NCBI RefSeq assembly: GCF_030704535.1
Contig: NC_081822.1
Location: 7,854,501-7,918,500, forward strand
DNA: 64,000 nt
Direction: 5' to 3'
DNA from: Vitis vinifera
Lineage: Eukaryota > Streptophyta > Magnoliopsida > Vitales > Vitaceae
Every line of letters begins with the position of its first letter. Position 1 is the stretch's first letter. Positions 1-10,185 of the stretch are shown piece by piece. The translations under genes were made by a program, and so were the position numbers. The notes under the pieces were generated by a model. The model did not search any database. It was not told where the DNA came from and saw only the letters and a list, made by a program, of their open reading frames with translations.

Positions 1-936
1 AAAGTGGGCTCTTCTCCATTCACACTCAGAACCCTTATTCTGCTGAATCATTTTTCCGAGTCTCCAACTTCATCATATACTTTTCAGCACAACACAACAG
101 CGAATCCATTATCCAAGAAAATAGTTCTGGCCAATAATTTTCATTTCTTTTCTCAAAACTATTGAATTAGCAGCAAACATGAATCATGTGACATGCTCTT
201 TGCGCCTCGGAAGAGATCATCCCTGGATTTCAAAACTTTAAAATTCTGAATTATTCCGATATTCCAAAATTCCCAAACTTGCCATATTACCAGCAGGTAA
301 CACAGCATGTTTGGAACACTTCCACCTAGAAATTACCATAAACTTAAAAGTAAAAATGAGCATAAAGTTCAATGGATGACTATTTTTATAATTCCATTCC
401 ATTCCAATCTCACACCACAAAATGTTTGGTAAAACTTAATACATACCATTTAAGCACTTAAATTAATTGTCACGTTAAAACATTCTTAAATTATTAAATT
501 AATATATCAAAGTCAATTTTAACTTTTAAATTATAATATCGAGTTATTTTAATAAATATACCCAACATATTTAATAACTTGAATTAAATTATTAAATTAT
601 ATTAATTCTTATCATTTACCTTTTATAATTTCTAATTACAAACTTCTTCGGATTGCATCTGTTTCTGCACCCTAACAAAGCCGTTTCATTTTTAAACTTA
701 AAAAAGGGTACCCGTATTTTTTCATCCCTCTACTAGAATACAACTTTGAGCATTTCAAACCGAAAGGCTGTAAACATTGGCATCCAATCTTTGCTGTTCT
801 CCCAAAGTCACTGTTGGAATGCAATCAGCACAATCCTTGACCAGGTTGACTAAATAAGTTCAGTAACTGCATTGAAGCAATTACAATGGAAGGGAATGGC
901 AAGCTATAGTTAAACACAAAGCTCCATTGCTGTTTT
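1..936. other. AT-rich intergenic/3' flank, no gene seen
   Basis: I see no convincing coding exon here. It lies downstream of the TGD5-like gene and probably holds its 3' UTR near the right edge. The part from about 420 to 640 is very AT-rich with repeated 'TTAAATTA'-type words and may be an old MITE, but I could not define its ends. Confidence 0.5.
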
Positions 937-3900
937 TCATCGATCTCTTAACTCTTTCTCATCATTTTGGCCCTTACTACTGAATTCTAAGCCCTGGAAC
1001 GTGACCCTAGATGATCGATACTGACTACCAAATGCAGAGCCAAAGCCCCACCCAAGGCCTAGTCCAACTCCACAGCCTCCACCTGCATATGAAAATTTCA
1101 ACATAAGTGATTCAGCTATATGTAAAGTTAAAGATAGATTCAAATGAAAAGAAGTTTACAGTTAGAGGTTGCATACCCACGCCAAGACCCAAGATATTCA
1201 ATGGCATCCCTGAAACATATAAACATTGTTAATTAGTAAATGAACTGATTGGTAATGAAACAAGAACTTAGTGGTACTACTGGGGCATTAGGATTGACAA
1301 AGATGTTAACTAGGATAAAAAGAATCTCCCCTACAACAAGAGAAAGGAATAATGAAAAGTCTCATAAATTAATTTGAAGTTTAAGAAGGCTCAATTTACT
1401 AGAAGACTGCAATCAAACTGACATTTATTTTACAAGTAAATTTGTGTCCTCATAGGGATTGGAACCTAGAACCTCCCACAAACCCTCCCTAACCCTTTAC
1501 CACTTGTGCCATGCCTCAAGGGCTGTAATCACACACTGACATTATGTTCAATCTGAAGATAATCAAGGAGATATAGAGCTTTTGTTTGCCTAAACATGTG
1601 GCATTCGAAATTGGATGGATATATACTTAAACCTGCATCTGCAACAGGAAACCACTTTCTCATACAGTACAAACTTTGGTTGCAGGAGGAGAAATCTTCC
1701 CATCACTACGACTTTGGTGAAAAATTTTATTCCACTAGTGGTCAATTTGCATTTGGGTCAAGCTCAGGTAATGTGTGTTAGCAATTTGATAAGCTTAAAT
1801 ATATTTATGTCAATTTTTGTTTTGTAATTATAGGGCAAGTTATGCATAAACTCCCCTCTTTGTGGCAATCTTTGAAAGACAGTTTATTAGATACCTGGAA
1901 ATAAGAGAACTAAATTTAACTGATGAAAAAACTGTGTCAAGAACTGTTCCAGGTTCTACCTGGGCTTTCCTTAAAGAAGAATTGTCTTATTTCTTATATA
2001 GAAAAGAAAGAATGAACATACATTCAGATATCAGAAACTTTAAACTTCATTTGTTCATACAGACATAAAATATTCTCAAAAAATCGACTTAATCCAATTC
2101 CAAACTATACATTTTAAAGTTCACGACTAGTGTGATGTAGGACAACCCTAGGATGGTTGCTTACACTCAAGGGTAGGTGGGCTAAGGTTTTATTTTTAGG
2201 GTGTAAGGAGAGGAACAAGGAATAAACTTTATGGTAGAGAAAATTATAAGATAAGAAATAGAGAGAAAGAAGAAACAATGAAGAAAAGATGGAAAACCTT
2301 AGAGTCTCACTAAGGCCTTCTAGGAGTCTCACCTAGAAGAAAATCAATGGAGTCTCACCATTGAGGGTTGCAACCTTGCAATGAAAGAAAGTATAATATT
2401 ATTCATCAAAATTCATTCCTTTGATTTACATTGATTAGCCTATTTATAGGTTTTTCTAAGAAATCCAAAGTCTACTAGAACTCTAATAACCTATTATGAT
2501 TCTAATTATAATTATAGCATCCAAAGTCTACTAGGACTCTAATAACCTATCATGACTCAAATTCTAATTATATTATAACTCAACTAGCTAATCCTAATTA
2601 GACTCCAATAAATATTAATCCTAATTTAATTCCAAGTAATAATAATTCTACTTTAATTACAACTAATACTAATTCCCTTTCTTGATATATATCTTAAATA
2701 TTCATCCTCATCAATTCCCCCTGACTTGAAAAAAACTCGACCTCGAGTTTTAGTGATTTTCCACGATCAATTGAAATTCCGAGCAATGCCTTCCACCCTT
2801 TCTTTCTTCGTCGTCTCTTTCCCATGGTAAGACAAGATCTCAAGGTCTCTTGAACTTGTTCAATTTCATGCAAGACAAATACTGGACTTCGAAAAACTTT
2901 TTGATGTTGTACAACAAGTTGATAATTCTCGAAATAATTATGTGCCTTCAACAAACTTGTGGGAAGTTGTTTCCCACACTCTTCTTGTAAATTGTTTTGT
3001 GGAAGAATAAGATTCTTGAATTCCCTATATTCAAAAGAAATTTCAGCAGATTCTTCATGTTTGCCACCACTCACGATAATGTTTGGCCTTGGGAAGTCAA
3101 ACATCGATTCTTCTGAAACTTCTTCAACTTCTTTGAGCTCTTCTATTGGTTGATCTAAGATTAGTTTCATCACCTCTTGCTTTCTAGATTCATCATTGAT
3201 GATTTCTTCGTCCTTTCTAGTAACTTCGACTTGCTTTTTAATAAGAATATTTGATGGCTCTTCTAGTTTCAAGGGTGCTACCTTTTCCTCTGGTTGCTTA
3301 TGTGGTGGAATTTCCTTCATTGGACGAAGGATCTTCTTTCGCCCATTGCGCACAAGTGTGTAAGTGTTCTCATAGCCATCATGTTGGACCCTTTCATCAA
3401 AAAGCCATAGTCTTCCAAGCATAATATGGGCAACTTTCATCGGCAAAACATCACACCATGCTGATAACTCAAAATTATTACTGAAATTAAACGTCACTAG
3501 ACAACGAGAACTCACCAAAATAGATGCGTCATTTACCCATGCTATTTGATAGGGATTTGGATGATCTTCTGTCTTTAGATTAAGCTTCTCAACAAGCTCC
3601 TCTGAAGCTAGATTGGAACAACTACCTCCATCAATAATCAAAGTACATAGTCTCCCTTGACAAGCAACACGAGTTTGGAAGATGCTAGTACGTCGCCAAT
3701 CCTCCTCTTCATTTAGCCTTGGTATGTTCACCAATGGCTGCATAAAAAAGTTGTAGCCTTCAACCATGTTTGCATACGTTGCTCCACTCCTCAATTACAT
3801 ATGCCTTCATGCCAAGAATTTTTGCTCTGATACCAAAATTGATGTAGGACAACCCTAAGATGGTTGCTTACGCTCAAGGGTAGGTGGGCTAGGGTTTTAT

Positions 3901-6900
3901 TTTTAGGGTGTAAGGAGAGGAACAAGGAATAAACTTTATGGTAGAGAAAATTATAAGATAAGAAATAGAGAGAAAGAAGAAACAATGAAGAAAAGATGGA
4001 AAACCTTAGAGTCTCACTAAGGCCTTCTAGGAGTCTCACCTAGAAGAAAATCAATGGAGTCTCACCATTGAGGGTTGCAACCTTGCAATGAAAGAAAATA
4101 TAATATTATTCATCAAAATTCATTCCTTTGATTTACATTGATTAGCCTATTTATAGGCTTTTCTAAGAAATCCAAAGTCTACTAGAACTCTAATAACCTA
4201 TTATGATTCTAATTATAATTATAACATCCAAAGTCTACTAGGACTCTAATAACCTATCATGACTCAAATTCTAATTATATTATAACTCAACTAGCTAATC
4301 CTAATTAGACTCCAACAAATATTAATCCTAATTTAATTCCAAGTAATAATAATTCTACTTTAATTACAACTAATACTAATTCCCTTTCTTGATATATATC
4401 TTAAATATTCATCCTCATCATAGTGTCTGAAATGTTGCATCCATTTTCCCTGTTTTGTCATATTTTCTCTTTGTATGCATGCCATTATATAGTAGTTTCA
4501 TCATATTATATTTCAAAATATAACTTCCATGAGAAAGAAAATAACAAGTAAATTAACTTCAGTAAAGAGACTATAACAGGTAGATCATTATTTGTACTGA
4601 ACTACCAGTTTGAGGGACTAAACTGAAAATGTAATAGCAGTGGCAAGAGCGAGTTGATGGAATAGAAGCCTAGGGGTTCTTGCTAATCATACAGCACAAG
4701 CTTCATTGAGACAAGAGGAAAAAGAAACTGAAAAATCTAAGATTACGGATATTACAATTTTCAGCATAATCTCACACAAGGCAAATTGTCATGCTGAAAT
4801 TTTGCCTCACTGGCATAAGGAAGCCAACTTTGTCCACCAATCCTACCAAATAAGAGGCAACTCTACATTTACCAAAGCACACAAAATATTTTACAGGCAT
4901 ACTTGTAACTTTATAACTGGCCCTGGATGCTTTAATCCTCTCAGCCAAAATACTTCGGAAGGGTAGATGATGAAGCTAAGCAAGCAACACCTTCAGATAG
5001 CCATGGCAGTTACAACCCAACTGTCTAGGTTTGGATTCCTAATTAGCCCATGCCAAATCATTGTAACAGTTAGGGCAGTTGCAACAGTTATATAATTGCC
5101 ATATAACACTAACCACATCATTATCCCCTTGATTGAGGGCAACTTTGCCTCCAGCCATGTTGCATCATCATTCTTGGCTGCATATGTGTTCACATCAACA
5201 CCACCCCCAAATGCTGATTGCATGGTCTGTTGTACTTGTTAGGACTATGCTTTGGCTTTATTCTCCATGTCTCTGTTAGCTTGGACTTGATGCCAATGCA
5301 AACCACATCTTACCCTATTTCAAGCCATGCCCAGTCCATTGTGCCTAAGGCATTGCACCATGGCTTCCTTGCCTCCACCCATGGCTTTGCTTACTGTTAG
5401 TCAAGTCTACCCATGGCACGACATCAATGACTTTGTTTGCCTTCTATCAAGTCTGCCCATGGCATTACACCCATGAACTTTATAGTTACAAGGCCCAGCA
5501 GACCTTATTGCATGTCAACCAAGCTCCCAGACATGCCTTGGCATGCTAATTGCTATAGCCATGGCCTTGCCATTGGCCATGTCCTATGGCTATGCAAGTA
5601 ACACACCTCTTCTAAAGAGCATCATGAGTCATTCTTGAACTGGTTGAATTAATAGTATGAAAGTATACTTAAACTAGAGAGATAGATTATTTAAATAATC
5701 CCAAGGAGCCCCATTCCAGACTTGTTATTGCTAGCATAAGGCCAGGGAAGGTTGCCTTAACCGATTTTCGATTTTAGGACACAGGCACGTATGTCATGCC
5801 ATGCCTAGAGCCTTGTGAGCACAAGGTGTGGTCACACATGCCCTATCAGGTTTTATCAAGGCTAAGACTTGCCTTCTTGTCATAGGCCCAACAAAGGGTG
5901 ATCCTTGAGGTGCCATAAACCAAGAACCTGCTTGTTACTCTTTACGAAATTACAACTCATGGAAAACGACCAGTACTTGGGTTCTGTTTCATTCATATTT
6001 CCAAGTGTACCCCAAGCACACTAACTTGACTAGATTTCATTACCAAAAGCTAAATGGTAAGGCTCCATTTGGCTCTTGGAATATTTAAGGGAAAGCACAA
6101 AGGAAAAAAAAAAAGGATGAAAAAATTAAAGGAAAGAAGATGTGAAAGAAAAAAAAGGCTCAGACTTGATAAAATTTCTGCGCATGTTTCTCTAAATTCA
6201 TTACCCTTATTTCCTAGTTTATATTAAAAATGAAGAATTTGTAAATATATAAATTTATAAATTATTTTCACTATATTTGATTCTCATTCATATTTTTCAT
6301 GGTAAACCAAACAAGAGAATATTTGATTTCTTCCTACTTTTTTTTTCCTTCTCATACTACGTTCTGAGGTTCAAACAAAGCCTAAGTTCTAGTCATCAAG
6401 CCTCCTATTCCTAACGGATCAAGTCTCAGATGATTATAAAAATCATAAATTTGCAAAACTGCTTTTCTAAGAGATTCAGTGACATTCCATGTCAGTTTTA
6501 GGCAAAAGCAAGACCATCATGCCTCTCAAGTTGGAAAAGTTTTTCAGAGATTCCAGCATAAAGAACCTTGCATCATTCAATAGAATAATCTTTTGTTCCC
6601 AAATGCTCAAATAATGGCAAGAAGAGAGCGTTCAATTCCTAGAAAGGATTCAAAACTCCACTACAAACCAAAATTGCAAGATTGTAGGGAAAGACCAAAT
6701 AAATGTTGAATAGATCCCTGAAGTTAACCTAATTGTTCCATTCCCCTTCTTCTCGAAATGCCTTCAACTTTGGAGAATATGAGGGGTTGAATATGAAGAT
6801 GACAACAGAAGACTGGAATCATCCATAACATTTGAAAATACTGAATATTGAAAATGAATTAGTGAAAGATGTGTCAGACTAGGGAAACAAACCTCCGAAA

Positions 6901-7081
6901 CCCCATCCAACTCCAAAGCCGCACCCAACGCCAAAACCTGTTCAAAAAATTCAGAAAGAATCGAAAAGGAAAAATAATTACAAAGAATATAATGTAGAGA
7001 AGAATATATGTAGAAAATGGAAGGCAAAGGAAGATGGGTACCAAATCCGACACCGGTACCGTTGAAGTTCGTGAGCACCAT
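937..7081 (-). CDS. TGD5: TGD5-like glycine-rich protein, 4 exons
   Basis: Exons (minus): 7081-7042, 6937-6893, 1209-1177, 1082-937; all junctions are GT-AG and every exon joins within a glycine codon, giving 87 residues. The N terminus starts [14 protein letters not shown]. The body alternates glycine with V, F, L, C or W ([16 protein letters not shown], then [19 protein letters not shown]). A polar tail follows ([15 protein letters not shown]) and ends in a charged stretch. This layout matches my memory of plant TRIGALACTOSYLDIACYLGLYCEROL 5, a small glycine-rich protein needed for lipid import from ER to plastid, at the chloroplast envelope; the assignment rests on recognition, not on a search. 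The start ATG is the first of the ORF, and its context is a typical gene 5' end. The intron 6892-1210 is about 5.68 kb and contains an LTR retrotransposon, a MITE and a SINE; the other two introns are short. It could instead be annotated as a generic glycine-rich or keratin-associated-like protein. Confidence 0.65.
1440..1530 (-). mobile_element. tRNA-derived SINE head (fragment)
   Basis: On the minus strand an A-box-like word TGGCACAAGTGG (1511-1500) is followed by a B-box-like word GGTTCCAATCCC (1466-1455). Their starts are 45 bases apart, the spacing expected of a tRNA-derived RNA polymerase III promoter. The surrounding sequence does not fold into an intact tRNA, so a SINE head is the better reading. 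The 3' tail and target duplication were not found, so the ends are approximate. It lies in the long intron of the TGD5-like gene. Confidence 0.55.
2133..2713 (-). repeat. 3' LTR of the 2.3 kb retrotransposon
   Basis: This is 581 bases, equal in length to its partner at 3840-4420. By eye I count seven differences between the two copies, all transitions, with no indels. Reading the minus strand it begins TGATGAGGATG and ends CTACATCA. Confidence 0.93.
2694..3794 (-). CDS. Retropepsin-like ORF of the LTR element
   Basis: This open frame is 366 codons from the upstream stop; the first ATG is at 3767 ([12 protein letters not shown]) because the leftmost codon is TTG. It holds a retroviral-type aspartic protease core around [19 protein letters not shown], with the DGG-S variant of the D-T/S-G active site seen in plant Ty3/gypsy pol. 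A downstream [11 protein letters not shown] segment fits the flap and second-strand region. After that comes a charged linker, then a short C-terminal piece ending RGELMRMNI-like inside the 3' LTR. Reverse transcriptase and integrase are missing, so most of pol has been deleted while the frame stayed open. Whether any protein is made is unknown. It is a selfish-element remnant, not a host gene. Confidence 0.8.
   Translation of the reverse strand: MRSGATYANMVEGYNFFMQPLVNIPRLNEEEDWRRTSIFQTRVACQGRLCTLIIDGGSCSNLASEELVEKLNLKTEDHPNPYQIAWVNDASILVSSRCLVTFNFSNNFELSAWCDVLPMKVAHIMLGRLWLFDERVQHDGYENTYTLVRNGRKKILRPMKEIPPHKQPEEKVAPLKLEEPSNILIKKQVEVTRKDEEIINDESRKQEVMKLILDQPIEELKEVEEVSEESMFDFPRPNIIVSGGKHEESAEISFEYREFKNLILPQNNLQEECGKQLPTSLLKAHNYFENYQLVVQHQKVFRSPVFVLHEIEQVQETLRSCLTMGKRRRRKKGWKALLGISIDRGKSLKLEVEFFSSQGELMRMNI
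2714..2722 (-). other. Polypurine tract of the LTR element
   Basis: On the minus strand the sequence AGGGGGAAT directly abuts the 3' LTR start (TGATG). This is the normal place and composition of the plus-strand primer of an LTR retrotransposon. Confidence 0.85.
3824..3835 (-). other. tRNA-iMet-type primer binding site
   Basis: On the minus strand TGGTATCAGAGC lies four bases after the end of the 5' LTR. This is the standard plant retrotransposon primer site complementary to initiator methionine tRNA. Confidence 0.92.
3840..4420 (-). repeat. 5' LTR of the 2.3 kb retrotransposon
   Basis: This is the partner of 2133-2713, with the same length and about 98.8% identity by my count. The TSD TAGTG follows at 4421-4425. 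Confidence 0.93.
4993..5223 (-). CDS. Small ORF, 76 aa, one membrane segment, unknown
   Basis: The frame starts with ATG and reads [20 protein letters not shown], then a hydrophobic stretch around [18 protein letters not shown] and a polar end. The mix of residues looks protein-like rather than random, and a CAACAG acceptor-like site lies just upstream of the ATG. I do not recognise the family. It sits on the sense strand inside the long intron of the TGD5-like gene, so it could be a nested gene, an alternative exon, or a captured fragment in a repeat. I see no promoter. Confidence 0.25.
   Translation of the reverse strand: MQSAFGGGVDVNTYAAKNDDATWLEAKLPSIKGIMMWLVLYGNYITVATALTVTMIWHGLIRNPNLDSWVVTAMAI
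5224..5640. repeat. CATGG-rich low-complexity stretch
   Basis: The words CCATGG and CCCATGG recur many times between about 5340 and 5590, together with repeated 'CAAGTCTRCCCATGGCA'-type phrases. This looks like a degraded tandem or transposon sequence. I could not define its ends or family. Confidence 0.35.
6061..6382. mobile_element. MITE, TAA-flanked (PIF/Harbinger-like)
   Basis: Imperfect terminal inverted repeats begin GGCTCCATTTGGCTCTTGGAA on the left and, read inward from the right, GGCTTTGTTTGAACCTCAGAA. Both ends are flanked by TAA (6058-6060 and 6383-6385). The 322-base interior is AT-rich and non-coding. TAA/TTA target duplications are typical of PIF/Harbinger (Tourist) elements. 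It lies in the long intron of the TGD5-like gene. Confidence 0.6.
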
Positions 7082-8918
7082 TTCTGTTGCTGCTTCCTAC
7101 TCCACTCTTTTTGTAAATTTTAGCGAATCAAAGGGTATCGATGTTTTGATATACAAGGAAGAGTCGCAGAAATCCCCACCGGCAGATAGGGACTAGGGAT
7201 TATGTTGAGGACGGAGAGATGGAGGGTCGAAGATTGATTGAATTACTAAACTACCCTTTCCTTTTGATATGGTTACACGTCTCTATTTTTTTTTTAAAAA
7301 AAAAAAGAAATGTTTGCGAAATCACCCTTCTCTTCTGATATATATATATTTTTCATATTATAACAATGTCCCTTAATAAAAAAACTAAAATATCTTTATA
7401 TTTTAATTCATAAAACAAATAATCATACGGAAGAAGGTATATACTACTTTTATTTTTATATATTTTTCATTTTTATTAAAAAATCCTATTTATTATTATT
7501 TTTAAAAATTATTATGGATGAGTTTTAGATATTTAACCTAATTAATTTGAACAAAGTAAATCTAACTCTATCAACTTGAGATTGGGAAAATGATATTAGG
7601 TTCGACTTGGGTTGAATACTTTGGATAAGATGTCAGGTTGGATTGATTCTTTCTTAATTTAGATTAAGTTTAAGTTAATCATCAATTCAATTAACCTGTC
7701 TAAGTTGTAACCTTATTAAAAGGTTTATAAAATACATATAATAATAACTATAAAATATCCATCAACATTAAATAATTATAATGTTGATTTGATTTGATTT
7801 TTATCGATTAGAAAATAAGAAAACTAAAAATTGAATTAATAAAGTTAATTTTTAAAAAATTGAGAAAAAAAAGAAGCCAAGTTAGTGTTGTTGAGCCATC
7901 CAATAATAATTTAGAAATGGTTTTAATAGAAGTTGTGGTTACATCACATCCACTATCATTTTTACTATTTTTTTAAAACCAATGTTTAAATAATGATGAT
8001 TAGTGATTAGATATCAAAAAAAGGGTCCAAACCATACCAAATATTAAAGCTTTTTTTTGTTTTTTTTGCAATGTTCAATCATACTTGGTCATATAAGAAA
8101 ATGATTAAATTTATGGTAAAAAATAGCAACACAAGTAATATCTTTCTTTCTTTATAAAATTGGAAATGACAAAGGGAAAAAAATAAAAGTAAATAAGGGG
8201 TTTTTATGTAGTAAAGAAGCATTTAATATCCTGTTAATATCATAGAATTCAAGTTACTTTTTATGCTTACTTGTTGTTCAAAAATTAATTTATTATATTT
8301 ATTTCTTTTCTGTTTTTTTTAGAATTAATAAAATAAAACTAAATTTTATTTTTTTATAGTTTTTTCTTAATATACATTTAAAGGTTCGTTTGCCTTACGG
8401 AAAATGGGCAAAATGCTTGATCAAAATTCTAGATAGATGGAGACAATAACATGAAGCAAATCGGGGAGTTTTGATCCAAAATAGGATATTTAAAAAAAAA
8501 AATTCAAAAACAAACCGATTTTCAAAATGATATCCAATCTATTGCATCTGTGAGTCTAGGTCTGAAACTGTAGTCACCAATTTACCTTAAATTCAGAGTT
8601 TTAGGATTTCATGTGGAATTTCAGTTTCTATTTGCAAACAAGGAGAGAGTTCAAATTTCAAAAGGGGTGTGTTATTCATTTTCATCTGATAGTTGCTTGG
8701 TGAGTTGAGGTTGAAATCCAACCGTAGGAGCTATGAAGCGAAATTAGGAGAGTGGAAATGGCAAATAAAGAGCATGATTGAATTCCAAGGGGTTTTTGTT
8801 TGAATAAGAAACACTAGTTCATTCCAATATTATTCATTCTTCTAAGAAAATAATAACCCAACCACACAAAGCAGCAAGCAGCAAGCAGCAAAGGGAATGC
8901 GCAAGCGCAGGAACCTCT
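7082..8918. other. Intergenic, 5' flank of the TGD5-like gene
   Basis: This region is AT-rich and holds no gene that I can see. It should contain the TGD5-like promoter near 7082-7300. From about 7540 to 7720 the wording (GGTTCGACTTGGGTTGAATA and similar) suggests an old repeat. An end of the Mutator-like family described at 29360 occurs at 8466-8580. Confidence 0.5.
8466..8580 (+). repeat. Partial end of the 29360-type Mutator-like element
   Basis: The sequence starts GAGTTTTGATCCAAAATA, goes through an A-run and 'TTTTCAAAATGATATCCAATC', and reaches 'CTGTAGTCACCAA'. It parallels the left terminus at 29360 (GAGATTTGACCCAAAATA ... TTTTCAAAATAATGTCCAATC) in order and spacing, and shares the internal TAGTCACCAA motif. 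I found no matching right end, so it is a truncated copy. Confidence 0.55.

Positions 8919-10185
<1,267 letters not shown>

Larger units (their letters stand above)
2128..4425 (-). mobile_element. Complete non-autonomous LTR retrotransposon with TSDs
   Basis: Two 581-base LTRs (2133-2713 and 3840-4420) flank a 1,126-base interior. Each LTR starts TGATG and ends CATCA, and the whole is bracketed by the 5-base target duplication TAGTG (2128-2132 and 4421-4425). A tRNA-iMet-type primer site and a purine tract sit where expected for a minus-strand element. The interior encodes only a retropepsin-like stretch; no reverse transcriptase, RNase H or integrase is present, so it must depend on a partner. 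It lies in the long intron of the TGD5-like gene in the same orientation as that gene. The protease sequence looks Ty3/gypsy-like. Confidence 0.93.
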
